A stretch of 59,539 nt of DNA from JAIRVZ01 sp031553755. Its GTDB lineage: Bacteria; Bacteroidota; Bacteroidia; Bacteroidales; Azobacteroidaceae. The stretch lies in the NCBI GenBank assembly GCA_031553755.1, contig JAVBKZ010000042.1, positions 1 through 59,539 of the forward strand. Reading direction: 5' to 3'. This document shows, in pieces, positions 34,758-44,248 of the stretch. How positions within the stretch are numbered: position 1 is the stretch's first letter; each line of letters begins with the position of its first letter. Both the position numbers and the translations under genes were made by a program. The notes beneath the pieces were generated by a model that searched no databases, was not told where the DNA came from, and saw nothing but the letters and a program-made list of their open reading frames with translations.

Positions 34758-36602
34758 ATGGCAAGTTATTTACAAGTTGACGGTTTAACTAAAAGTTTCG
34801 GAGATTTAATCCTTTTTGAACAAATATCATTTGGAATTTCGGAAGGGCAACGCATCGGATTAATCGCAAAAAACGGAACAGGGAAAACTACCTTGTTAAA
34901 TATTATCTCAGGAAAAGAAGATTATAACGAAGGAAATGTTGTTTTCCGTAAAGATTTAAGAGTTGGTTATTTAAACCAAGATCCACAATATCCGGCAAAT
35001 TTAACTGTCTTGCAAGCATGTTTTCATTCTGAAAATGATACGGTAAAACTGATTGCCGAATATGAACAGGCAATGCTTTCGGATAATCACGAAAAATTGG
35101 ATGAATTGCTTGTCAAGATGGACCATCTCAAAGCTTGGGATTATGAACAACGCGCCAAACAGATACTTTCGTTATTGAAGATTACTGATTTTAATCAAAA
35201 GATTGAAGAATTATCAGGAGGACAGCTCAAACGGATAGCGTTGGCCAATGTTTTGATTACCGAACCCGATTTATTGATTCTTGATGAGCCAACCAATCAT
35301 CTTGATTTGGAGATGGTTGATTGGTTGGAAAAATATTTAAGCAGAGGAAATATTACATTATTGATGGTTACGCACGACCGGTATTTCTTAGACCGGGTTT
35401 GTTCGGAAATCATCGAAATCGACAACAAACGCCTCTTTCAATACAAAGGAAATTACAGTTATTATATAGAAAAACGACAGGAACGAATTGATGCTCAAAA
35501 TGCGGATTTAGAACGGTCTAATAATCTTTTCAGAAAAGAATTGGAATGGATGCGCCGTCAACCGCAAGCGAGAGCGACAAAAGCCAAAGCAAGAATCGAT
35601 TCGTTTTATGATTTAGAAGAAAAAATCAAGCAGGAACGCTCTGCCGACAATGTGAAATTAGAAGTAAAATCTTCATATATCGGAAATAAAATATTCGAAG
35701 CGGAACACGTTTATAAATCTTTTGGCGATTTAAAAATTGTCGAGGATTTCAATTACATATTTGCCCGCTACGAAAAATTAGGCATTGTCGGTAACAACGG
35801 AACCGGAAAATCGACATTCATTAAAATGTTGATGGGAGAAGTCGCCCCTGATCAAGGCGGATTCGACATCGGGGAAACTGTCAATTTCGGCTATTACAGT
35901 CAGGATGGATTGATTTTCGATGAAAAAATGAAAGTAATCGATGTCGTTCAAAACATAGCCGAAGTTATCGATTTAGGGGGAGGAAACAATTTAACTGCAT
36001 CTCAATTCCTACAACATTTTCTTTTTTCTCCTGAGAAACAATATAGCTATGTCTACAAATTGAGCGGAGGTGAAAAGCGCAGGTTATACCTTTGTACCGT
36101 ATTGATTAAGAATCCGAATTTTCTGGTATTGGACGAACCAACCAACGACCTCGATATTATCACGTTGAATGTTCTGGAAGATTATTTAGCAAACTTCAAA
36201 GGATGCGTTATCGTTGTTTCGCACGACCGTTATTTTATGGATAAAGTGGTCGACCATTTACTCGTTTTCAACGGAAACGGCAACATCAAAGATTTTCCCG
36301 GAAATTACACCCGTTATCGTGAATGGAAGGAACTTTCGGATGAAATTTCGAAAGAAAAACAGCCGGAACGTTCTAAACCTCAGGAAAAGAAAAAACTTTC
36401 ATATAAAGAACAACGCGAATTCGAAGTTTTGGATCAGGAAATTCCGGCCTTGGAAAATGAAAAAACAAAACTAGAACAAGAGCTTTCAACCGGAAATTTA
36501 TCTAACGATGAACTTATAAAAAAATCGAACCGCATCAGCCAGCTCATTGAAGAAATAGATACAAAAACCTTGCGTTGGTTGGAATTGAGTGAATGGGTAT
36601 AA
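34758..36602 (+). CDS. Uup-like ABC-F ATPase
   Basis: 614 residues with two ABC domains: Walker A AKNGTGKTT and GNNGTGKST, signatures LSGGQLKR and LSGGEKRR, and Walker B DEPTNHLD and DEPTNDLD. A basic linker is followed by a C-terminal coiled coil (about 535-614; EIPALENEKTKLEQELS) as in Uup. It lacks membrane segments and is expected to act on ribosomes like other ABC-F proteins. It is a paralogue of the EttA-type gene at 7582-9270. It is monocistronic. Confidence 0.9.
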   Translation: MASYLQVDGLTKSFGDLILFEQISFGISEGQRIGLIAKNGTGKTTLLNIISGKEDYNEGNVVFRKDLRVGYLNQDPQYPANLTVLQACFHSENDTVKLIAEYEQAMLSDNHEKLDELLVKMDHLKAWDYEQRAKQILSLLKITDFNQKIEELSGGQLKRIALANVLITEPDLLILDEPTNHLDLEMVDWLEKYLSRGNITLLMVTHDRYFLDRVCSEIIEIDNKRLFQYKGNYSYYIEKRQERIDAQNADLERSNNLFRKELEWMRRQPQARATKAKARIDSFYDLEEKIKQERSADNVKLEVKSSYIGNKIFEAEHVYKSFGDLKIVEDFNYIFARYEKLGIVGNNGTGKSTFIKMLMGEVAPDQGGFDIGETVNFGYYSQDGLIFDEKMKVIDVVQNIAEVIDLGGGNNLTASQFLQHFLFSPEKQYSYVYKLSGGEKRRLYLCTVLIKNPNFLVLDEPTNDLDIITLNVLEDYLANFKGCVIVVSHDRYFMDKVVDHLLVFNGNGNIKDFPGNYTRYREWKELSDEISKEKQPERSKPQEKKKLSYKEQREFEVLDQEIPALENEKTKLEQELSTGNLSNDELIKKSNRISQLIEEIDTKTLRWLELSEWV

Positions 36603-36762
36603 GATAAAAATATCAAACAAAAAGGATAAATGTACCAAAGTCGATATTAAGGCCTGATATTCAAATTCAATCCGGATAAATTGATTTAGATTTGTATATT
36701 GATTCATAACGACGAATCAGTAAAGATTATCTTTTATTTATTTTTCAGACTTTATTATTCAA

Positions 36763-38868
36763 ATGAAAAACATCTTTTCTTATCTATTTTCATTCTTATT
36801 GTTATCAACAACAATTTCTCTGTCTGCTCAAGAATATTGCATGAAATCTCCAACCGGATTCGGACGCAACGCGACCGGTGGCGCAGGAGGAAGTGTTGTA
36901 AAAATATCAACCCGGACAGAACTTTCAACCGCCTTAAAAGCTTCAGGTGCTTCTATAATTATTATTACAAAAGATATTACCTTCGGACAAAATGAAATGA
37001 TTAATGAGATAATTTCGAATAAAACTATTTTAGCGCTTTCCGGAATAAAATTAGTAAGTACTTACCGAGATAAAAACGGAGGAATACTTGGTTTTAAAGC
37101 AGGTTCTAACAATGTTATCGTACGCAATATCATTTTTGAAGGTCCGGGAGCTTATGATGTAGATGGAAACGATTTACTTCAAAATACAGGTTGCAACAAT
37201 CTATGGGTCGACCATTGCGAATTTTATGATGGTGTGGACGGAAATTTCGACAATACTAAAACATCCGACAACATCACTATTTCGTGGTGTAAATTCGGAT
37301 ATAAAATATTACCTAAAGCAGGCGGTTCCGGAGGAAGCGCGAATCACTGTTTTTCGAATTTGGTAGGTGGAGCATCGAATGATTTTCCCTCCGATGGATT
37401 TTACAGCATTACTTTTCAATATTGCTACTGGTCGGATGGCTGTATACAAAGAATGCCCCGCGCCAGAAACGCTGAATTACATATTTTGAATTGTTATTAC
37501 AATATTACGTCTAAAAATTCAACCGGAGGTTCAACATCTTCTTTAGCAATTGGTTTAGGAGCCGGATCGAATGGAACAACCTGTTACGTCGAAGGTACGA
37601 ATTTCAAGAAAGTGAGTACCGTTCTTGATGCCAGTTATGATAAAGTCACAGGAAAAAGTGTAGCGACTAATTTTATAAATTGTTTAAAAGGAGGTTCCAA
37701 CTCGGGAACGGTTTTGAAACCCACATACACTTATACTGCTTTAGATGTAGATAATGTAGAAGAAGCTATCTTGAGTGTTAATGGAGCCGGTGCTACATTG
37801 AAAGTGTCGGATTCGGGAGAAGTATATATAGGCGAAAATGAGGAAGAAGAAACATTATCGGTTCCTGCTAATGTGAACGCGATATCTGAAAGTAACTCTG
37901 TGTTAGTAACATGGGATGCCGTAGCCAATGCTACTTCGTATAAAGTAATACTTTCTACAAACGGATCTGTCGAATCATCTAAAACATGGGATTTTTCAAC
38001 CTGGATTATAAATGCTAACAATGCCGATGCTAACTTAGTATTAGACGGAGTAAATCCTCGTTTCAATTATAAAAACGCGACCTCTTCCGAAGAATTAAAA
38101 TTTGCAGGTGGAAACAAAATCCCTGATACGGAAGGTTTATTGTTTTCGGCAGGAGCTGACACAAAATTGAGATTGGGATTCGGAACAGGAATGATATACC
38201 TGAATGGAGCCAATATTTCAATTGAAATTCCTTGTAAAAAAAATGAAGAAGTGATTGTTCAAGGCACATCTGGAAATGCTGATGCTACTGATCGCGGATT
38301 TAGTGTTACAGGAGCAACTATTAACGAATCAGGAACTTCAGCTAACATCATTGGAGGAATAATGAAAGAAACCGGAGGTGCAGGAACTTGGTCATATATC
38401 GCTACCGACAACAATATCATTATAAAAACAATTACAGGCGGTATGAATGTGACAAAAATTACTGTAAAATCACAATCCGGTTCTACCGAAGAATATATTG
38501 TAACCGGAGAAACAAGCAAAAACATCTCAGGCCTACAACCAAATACAGTATATACTTATCAAGTGATGGCGATAAACGGAAACTCGCAATCAGGATACAG
38601 TCAGGAAAAAACTATATCAACCCAATCAGCATCAGGAATTAAATCCACCATTTCAGAAACGTGGAGTATACTCCAACAAGGAAACGATTTTATTGTCGCA
38701 GGTTTAGATGTTGAGTCAATCGAAGTTAGAAATATTCATGGAATTCGCATTATTTCTTCAAAAGGAATTAACACAATTAACGCAAGCCGTTTGACTAAAG
38801 GAATTTATTTAATAACAATCAGGACAAAAGACAATATGGTTTTAAATAAAAAGATTGTAAAAAAATAA
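36763..38868 (+). CDS. Secreted PL1 pectate lyase with nested C-terminal domains and T9SS sorting domain
   Basis: 701 residues with a signal peptide (about 1-22). The PL1 beta-helix is about 26-330, with NLWVDHCEFYDGVDGNFDNT carrying the calcium-site residues and CIQRMPRARNAELHILN the catalytic-arginine region. An FN3 domain appears split: its first strands (VPANVNAISESNSVLVTWDA) lie at about 366-405 and its last strands (NISGLQPNTVYTYQVMAING) at about 573-621. About 165 residues forming a separate beta-sandwich lie between them. The end (about 640-701; IEVRNIHGIRIISSKG) is a Por-type sorting domain. It shares substrate class with the gene at 2890-5094. Confidence 0.92.
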   Translation: MKNIFSYLFSFLLLSTTISLSAQEYCMKSPTGFGRNATGGAGGSVVKISTRTELSTALKASGASIIIITKDITFGQNEMINEIISNKTILALSGIKLVSTYRDKNGGILGFKAGSNNVIVRNIIFEGPGAYDVDGNDLLQNTGCNNLWVDHCEFYDGVDGNFDNTKTSDNITISWCKFGYKILPKAGGSGGSANHCFSNLVGGASNDFPSDGFYSITFQYCYWSDGCIQRMPRARNAELHILNCYYNITSKNSTGGSTSSLAIGLGAGSNGTTCYVEGTNFKKVSTVLDASYDKVTGKSVATNFINCLKGGSNSGTVLKPTYTYTALDVDNVEEAILSVNGAGATLKVSDSGEVYIGENEEEETLSVPANVNAISESNSVLVTWDAVANATSYKVILSTNGSVESSKTWDFSTWIINANNADANLVLDGVNPRFNYKNATSSEELKFAGGNKIPDTEGLLFSAGADTKLRLGFGTGMIYLNGANISIEIPCKKNEEVIVQGTSGNADATDRGFSVTGATINESGTSANIIGGIMKETGGAGTWSYIATDNNIIIKTITGGMNVTKITVKSQSGSTEEYIVTGETSKNISGLQPNTVYTYQVMAINGNSQSGYSQEKTISTQSASGIKSTISETWSILQQGNDFIVAGLDVESIEVRNIHGIRIISSKGINTINASRLTKGIYLITIRTKDNMVLNKKIVKK

Positions 38869-38939
38869 TTTCATTTTCCAACCTCAAATACATATTTTCT
38901 CATGGTTTTATTTTGAATATAATAAACGCACTAAATAAA

Positions 38940-39890
38940 TACAGATAGTTTTTTTTAAAAATTCCTCGTTAGGTTTTTCAAACTTTTCCCAATACAAGGT
39001 CAAATTCCGGCAAAGCTCTTCAAGAGACTTAAAAAAAAAAACGATTGTGAGTAACATTCCTTCTTGTTTTCTTCCAAAGCATTTCAATGCCGTTTAAGTC
39101 TGGGGAATACGGCGGAAAGAAAAACAATTCCAATAAATCCGACACTTCTTCCAACCATGGTTGCAGCATTTTGGCGTGATGATAACGTGCATTATCCAAT
39201 ACCAATAATATCTTCTTTCGTTTCCCTTCTTTTGTGTTGCCCAAATTTGCCTGACAAAGCAGTTTTTGCAGAAAAATCTTAAATGTTTGGGCATTAAATT
39301 CAGGATTTTGATAAGTTATCAATTGCCCGTTTGTTCCCATGGCGCCAAATACGCTAACCTTAAACCGGTCGACAATTTGATTTCCGGATGGCTACCCGAC
39401 AAGAACCATGCGCGTATAATACTCAACGTCAGCTTAAAATGACATTCATCTTGATAAAAAATTTCATATTCTCCGGTTACCGCTTTTTCTTGAAGTTTTT
39501 TTTGACCCTTTTTTTTACCTGCATCGCCTTTTGACACGATAGGGCGTACCCGCTTAAGGCTGAAACCCAATTTATGAAAAAGTCGTTGACATGCCCGAAC
39601 CTGCAAGATGATTCCATATTACTTGTCAATGTAAGCTGAAAGTGATTTGCCATCCCCAATATTGTAATCCATACCGCTTTCTTCCGAATGTTTCTGTAAT
39701 ACCAATTTTAATTCTTCCTGCTGTTCAACAGACAAGCGAGAGGTACGACCCGGTCTCTTTTCGTCTCGCAATGATTCCAAATTACCTGTCTCATTGATTT
39801 TCGCCCACCGTTCAAGGCGAATTGCCAAACAAATCGTTTCATATCTTTTTTTTCCAAAGATATAAAAAATACGCATTTATAAGCGATGTT
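38940..39890 (-). pseudogene. IS630-family transposase, multiply frameshifted
   Basis: Several frames together give an IS630/Tc1-like DDE transposase. They contain a helix-turn-helix region with LERWAKINETGNLESLRDEK, the first catalytic aspartate in FYQDECHFKL, the second in ILLVLDNARYHHAK, and the glutamate region FFPPYSPDLNGIEMLW. Frame changes occur near 39330, 39610 and 39860. The N-terminal 60 or so residues are not recognised before 39890. The element is dead. It lies between a pectate lyase gene and katG. Confidence 0.85.
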
Positions 39891-39928
39891 TGTTATAGAA
39901 ATATTATAGTCTGCTTGGCGTAAAAAAT

Positions 39929-39961
39929 TGATTGGGAATTTTAATAATATTCCCAATCAAT
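39929..39961 (-). terminator. katG terminator
   Basis: TTGATTGGGAAT and ATTCCCAATCAA form a 12-bp stem with a loop of about nine bases, just downstream of the katG stop on the minus strand. Confidence 0.75.
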
Positions 39962-39987
39962 TCATACAATCATAAAACGATATTCGA

Positions 39988-42165
39988 TTACTTTTTCAAA
40001 TCATAGCGATCGGAATTCATCACTTTTACCCATGCGTTGATGAAGTCTTTTACAAATTTTTCTTTGTTGTCATCTTGAGCGTACACTTCTGCATAAGAGC
40101 GTAATATGGAATTAGAACCGAATACTAAATCTACGCGGGTGGCTGTCCATTTTGTTTCGCCGGATTTTCTATCCACAATGCGGTATAAATTTTCACCCAT
40201 AGGTTTCCATGTATATTTCATATCGGTAAGATTCACAAAGAAATCATTGCTTAAAACACCTTCTCTGTCGGTAAATACGCCATGTTTCGTATTCCCGTGG
40301 TTTGTTCCCAAAACACGCATTCCTCCGACGAGAACTGTCATTTCGGGTGCTGTTAAGCCCATCAGTTGTGTTCTGTCGAGCAACAATTCTTCGGGTTTCA
40401 CGGCATAATCCTTTTTCTGCCAGTTTCTGTATCCGTCGTGTATGGGTTCAAGTACAGAGAATGATTCCACATCGGTCATTTCCTGCGTAGCATCGCCACG
40501 TCCGGCTGCAAAAGGCACCTTGATATTTACACCGGCCTCTTGTGCAGCTTTTTCCACGGCGGCACTTCCACCCAATACAATCAAGTCTGCAATACTTACT
40601 TTCTTGCTCAGTCCGGCTTGAATTTCGGTCAATTTATTCAAAACTTTTTGCAAACGTTCAGGTTCATTGCCTGCCCAATCTTTTTGCGGTGCAAGGCGTA
40701 TCCGGGCGCCATTGGCACCACCTCTATAATCGGAACCACGGAATGTACGTGCGCTGTCCCATGCAGTGTTGATGAGTTCTGTGCGTGATAAACCACTATT
40801 CAATAATTTAGCCTTTAATTCTTCAATTTCTGCATCGGAAAGTGTGTAATCAACGGTGGGAATAGGATCTTGCCAGATTAAATCTGCTTTTGGAGCATCA
40901 GGGCCAAGATAGCGACTTTTAGGACCTAAATCGCGGTGGGTTAACTTGAACCATGCCTTAGCAAAAACTTCTTCAAAATAGGCAGGATCGTTATAAAAAC
41001 GTTCGGAAATCTTGCGGTATTCCGGATCCATTTTCAATGCCATATCGGCATCGGTCATCATGGGATTCCGGCGAACACCGGAAATATGTGCGTCAAACGG
41101 TTTGTCTTCCTCTTTCATGTTTATTGGTTCCCATTGATGGGCTCCAGCGGGGCTTTTAACGTTTTCCCATTCGTGATTGAGTAACAAATGAAAATAAGTG
41201 TGATTCCATTTATTTGGCGTGGTTGTCCAAGCGCCTTCCAATCCGCTGGATACCGTATGTTCCGCATTGCCTTTTCCTTTCGGATTTATCCATCCCAAAC
41301 CTTGAGTTTCCAAACCGGCTGCTTCGGGATTAGGACCTAAAGCAGAAGCATCTCCATTGCCATGGGCTTTTCCAACGGTGTGTCCACCGGCAGTTAAGGC
41401 AACGGTTTCTTCATCATTCATAGCCATGCGTTTGAATGTTGTTCTCACGTCTTTAGCTGTTTTTAGAGGGTCGGGAATTCCATCAACTCCTTCGGGATTT
41501 ACATAAATCAATCCCATTTGTACGGCTGCCAATGGATTTTCCAAAGATTCGCTGTCAGTTCCGTCCGAATAACGTGATTTGCCTAACCAATCTTTTTCTG
41601 CTCCCCAGTAAATATCTTTTTCCGGATGCCAGATGTCTTCGCGGCCACCTGCGAAGCCGAATGTTTTGAAACCCATGGATTCATACGCCATCGTTCCTGC
41701 CAGGATCAATAAATCGGCCCAAGAAAGTTTATTGCCGTATTTTTTCTTAATCGGCCATAAAAGCCGGCGTGCTTTATCAAGGCTCACATTATCCGGCCAA
41801 CTGTTGAGCGGTGCAAAACGTTGGTTGCCGGTGTTGGCTCCACCACGACCATCAGCCATGCGGTAGGTACCCGCACTGTGCCATGCCATACGAATCATAA
41901 AACCACCATAGTGTCCCCAATCTGCAGGCCACCAGTCCTGACTGTCTGTCATTAATTTTTTAAGGTCATTTTTAACAGCTTCCAAATCCAATTTTGCAAA
42001 TTCTTCTGCATAGTTGAAGTTTTCTCCATAGGGATTTGTTTTTGTATCGTGTTGACTCAAAATATCTAAATTGAGTGCATTAGGCCACCAACTCATCACA
42101 GAATCAGTAGATTCTGTGTTTGCACCATGCATTACAGGGCATTTCCCTCTTTTTAAACTGTCCAT
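39988..42165 (-). CDS. katG: Catalase-peroxidase
   Basis: 725 residues, full length for KatG with an N-terminal active domain and an inactive C-terminal duplicate. The distal haem pocket is R92, W95 and H96 in IRMAWHSAGTYR. The proximal histidine is H262 in LTAGGHTVGKAHG. The Met-Tyr-Trp cross-link needed for catalase activity can form from W95, Y221 (GLIYVNPEG) and M247 (FKRMAMNDEE). There is no signal peptide, so it is cytoplasmic. It degrades hydrogen peroxide. It is flanked by a broken IS630, but that alone does not show transfer. No promoter box was recognised in the 240 bp before it. Confidence 0.97.
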   Translation of the reverse strand: MDSLKRGKCPVMHGANTESTDSVMSWWPNALNLDILSQHDTKTNPYGENFNYAEEFAKLDLEAVKNDLKKLMTDSQDWWPADWGHYGGFMIRMAWHSAGTYRMADGRGGANTGNQRFAPLNSWPDNVSLDKARRLLWPIKKKYGNKLSWADLLILAGTMAYESMGFKTFGFAGGREDIWHPEKDIYWGAEKDWLGKSRYSDGTDSESLENPLAAVQMGLIYVNPEGVDGIPDPLKTAKDVRTTFKRMAMNDEETVALTAGGHTVGKAHGNGDASALGPNPEAAGLETQGLGWINPKGKGNAEHTVSSGLEGAWTTTPNKWNHTYFHLLLNHEWENVKSPAGAHQWEPINMKEEDKPFDAHISGVRRNPMMTDADMALKMDPEYRKISERFYNDPAYFEEVFAKAWFKLTHRDLGPKSRYLGPDAPKADLIWQDPIPTVDYTLSDAEIEELKAKLLNSGLSRTELINTAWDSARTFRGSDYRGGANGARIRLAPQKDWAGNEPERLQKVLNKLTEIQAGLSKKVSIADLIVLGGSAAVEKAAQEAGVNIKVPFAAGRGDATQEMTDVESFSVLEPIHDGYRNWQKKDYAVKPEELLLDRTQLMGLTAPEMTVLVGGMRVLGTNHGNTKHGVFTDREGVLSNDFFVNLTDMKYTWKPMGENLYRIVDRKSGETKWTATRVDLVFGSNSILRSYAEVYAQDDNKEKFVKDFINAWVKVMNSDRYDLKK

Positions 42166-42328
42166 AATTTATTTACTTTTAAGTTTATATGTAATTAAGC
42201 ATTTTTTATTTTCTGAATCTTAGTAATTGATAGATTGTGGTGAAGTCCACTAAATAGAAATCGGTTCGTTTATGTTGTAACAACCAAGGAGATGATTTGT
42301 TTGTTATTTACATAAATTTAACATAGGA

Positions 42329-42357
42329 TTGTTTGTTCATAAAAATAAGTACCTTTG
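42329..42357 (+). promoter_or_regulatory. Promoter of cysE
   Basis: TTG at 42329-42331 and TACCTTTG at 42350-42357, 21 bp start to start, with the ATG 49 bp downstream. Confidence 0.6.
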
Positions 42358-42405
42358 CGAGTGAATATTTTATCAATCATGTAAATATATTTTAGATAAA
42401 ATCAA

Positions 42406-43317
42406 ATGTATAAGCAGGAAATATATCAGTCGATTCGAAAAAATGTAGAGTTACTTTCGGATAACCATTCGGAGAATTATCCTTTTATTCCTTTGTACGA
42501 CAAACTCTTACCTTCTTCCATCTGTTTATGTACTATTTTAGATAAAATCCGGTCGATCATGTTTCCCGGATATTTCGGAAATCCATTGGTCAATACCAAT
42601 TCATTACAATACCATACGGGAGTGAATTTGGAACAAGTCTACAAATTGCTTTCCGAACAGATATATTTCGCTCTATCCTTCGAAGTTGAAGATGTTGATT
42701 CTCAATCAGCTAAAGAAGATGCGTCGATATATACTACAACCTTTATTGATAAATTACCTGAAATAAAAAGGCTTTTATCTACCGATGTCAAAGCTATTTT
42801 TGATGGAGATCCGGCAGCTAAAAGTTACGGAGAAATTATTTTTTGTTATCCGGCAATGAGGGCATTACTCAATCACAGGGTAGCTCACGAATTACTGAAA
42901 TTGGAAGTTCCCCTCATTCCTCGCATCATGTCGGAATTGGCACACGCGGAAACCGGAATCGATATTCATCCGGGAGCGCGAATCGGAGAATATTTCAGTA
43001 TCGACCACGGAACAGGAGTCGTTATCGGGCAAACTTCTATTATCGGAAATCATGTTCGGTTATATCAAGGAGTTACGTTAGGCGCTAAAAGTTTTTCTTT
43101 AGATGAAGCCGGAAACCCGATCGATATTCCGCGCCATCCGGTATTGGAAGATTATGTTACTGTCTATTCTAATTCTACTATTTTAGGAAGAATAACTATC
43201 GGAAAAGGCACTATTGTGGGAGGAAATATTTGGTTAACTCACAGTGTTCCTCCTAATTCAAAAATATTACAGTCAAAAGCCGTTGAATCTTATTTCAGTG
43301 ACGGACTTGGAATTTAA
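42406..43317 (+). CDS. cysE: Serine O-acetyltransferase
   Basis: 303 residues. An N-terminal helical region (about 1-170) is followed by left-handed parallel beta-helix hexapeptide repeats (about 180-290; IDIHPGARIGEYFSIDHGTG, VVIGQTSIIGNHVRLYQGVT). The catalytic histidine is in DHGTGVVIG. It transfers acetyl from acetyl-CoA to serine, the first step of cysteine synthesis. This length and layout match the EpsC-type serine acetyltransferases of Bacteroidota. The ATG at 42406 fits the promoter. Confidence 0.93.
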   Translation: MYKQEIYQSIRKNVELLSDNHSENYPFIPLYDKLLPSSICLCTILDKIRSIMFPGYFGNPLVNTNSLQYHTGVNLEQVYKLLSEQIYFALSFEVEDVDSQSAKEDASIYTTTFIDKLPEIKRLLSTDVKAIFDGDPAAKSYGEIIFCYPAMRALLNHRVAHELLKLEVPLIPRIMSELAHAETGIDIHPGARIGEYFSIDHGTGVVIGQTSIIGNHVRLYQGVTLGAKSFSLDEAGNPIDIPRHPVLEDYVTVYSNSTILGRITIGKGTIVGGNIWLTHSVPPNSKILQSKAVESYFSDGLGI

Positions 43318-43401
43318 TTGAGAGTGAAAAGTGGAGAATGGAAAGTGAAAAATTAGGAATGTAGCTCTCAATTCTCAACTCTCAACTCTCAACTCTCAAT
43401 T
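43316..43401. repeat. Iterated-word inverted repeat with tandem CTCAACT
   Basis: AATTGAGAGT (43316-43325) and ACTCTCAATT (43392-43401) are a perfect 10-bp pair. The right side is a tandem of about four 7-bp units (CTCAATT/CTCAACT) at 43366-43401, while the left side has degenerate GAGAATGGAAAGTG words. It overlaps the last bases of cysE and fills the gap to ispE. Confidence 0.75.
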
Positions 43402-43411
43402 ATTAATTATC

Positions 43412-44227
43412 ATGATTTGTTTCCCAAACGCAAAAATCAACTTAGGTTTAAATATTGTTTCCAAAAGGCCTGATGGATACCATAATTTAGAAACTGTATT
43501 TTATCCTGTCAACATTCAAGACGCTTTGGAAATCGTTCCTGCGGCAAATGAAAAAGGAATTTTCAAACAATCGGGCATCTGTATTGATGGAAATCCCGAC
43601 GAAAACTTAGTCATAAAGGCTTATTTGCTATTCAAAAAAAAGTATGATGTTCCTGAAATAGATATTTATCTGAGGAAAAATATTCCTTTTGGAGCCGGAT
43701 TAGGAGGCGGATCTGCAGATGCCGCATTTATACTTAAATTATTAAATAAGTTTACAGAATTTCATCTGCAAGACGATGAATTAGAATCTTTCGCCTCACA
43801 AATCGGAGCCGATTGTCCGTTTTTTATCCGGAATAAACCTGTTTTCGCAACAGGAATCGGAAATATTTTTAATCCGGTTGAATTATCTCTTAAAGGATAT
43901 TTTATCACTTTAATCAAACCCGATATTCATGTTTCAACAAAAGAAGCATATTCGATGGTAACGCCGAAACAACCCGAACTTTCGTTAACGGAAATCATCA
44001 AAAATCCGGTTGAAACATGGAAAGATACGATGGTAAACGATTTTGAAAAAAGTGTATTTGCCCAATATCCGAAAATCAAAAATCTCAAAGAAAAATTATA
44101 CGAACAAGGAGCGATATACGCGTCCATGTCGGGATCGGGTTCTTCAGTTTTCGGAATATTTAAGGAAGAAAACGATTTTTCACAAACTTTTCCAAATTCA
44201 TATATTTTCAACTTACAATTAGATTAA
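43412..44227 (+). CDS. ispE: 4-diphosphocytidyl-2-C-methyl-D-erythritol kinase
   Basis: 271 residues, normal IspE length. It begins FPNAKINLGLNIVSKRPDGY with the GHMP-kinase substrate-site K and N. The ATP loop is IPFGAGLGGGSADAAFIL. The C-terminal GHMP motif is YASMSGSGSSVFGIF. It phosphorylates CDP-methylerythritol in the MEP isoprenoid pathway. The S9 peptidase gene follows by 21 bp with no visible terminator, so co-transcription is likely. Confidence 0.95.
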   Translation: MICFPNAKINLGLNIVSKRPDGYHNLETVFYPVNIQDALEIVPAANEKGIFKQSGICIDGNPDENLVIKAYLLFKKKYDVPEIDIYLRKNIPFGAGLGGGSADAAFILKLLNKFTEFHLQDDELESFASQIGADCPFFIRNKPVFATGIGNIFNPVELSLKGYFITLIKPDIHVSTKEAYSMVTPKQPELSLTEIIKNPVETWKDTMVNDFEKSVFAQYPKIKNLKEKLYEQGAIYASMSGSGSSVFGIFKEENDFSQTFPNSYIFNLQLD

Positions 44228-44248
44228 AAACATAAATATAATTTATCC

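Noticed and set aside
39029..39876. Programmed frameshifting of the IS630 transposase
   Set aside because: At least three separate frame changes are needed, which fits decay rather than a single programmed event.
40106..41866. Several frames opposite katG
   Set aside because: They are complements of conserved katG codons with no independent support.
42166..42405. An oxidative-stress operator before katG
   Set aside because: I saw no convincing palindrome of the OxyR or PerR type in this gap.
43366..43401. Tandem CTCAACT units as a possible CRISPR-like or satellite array
   Set aside because: Units are 7 bp with no spacers, and they form one arm of an inverted repeat; no cas genes are nearby.
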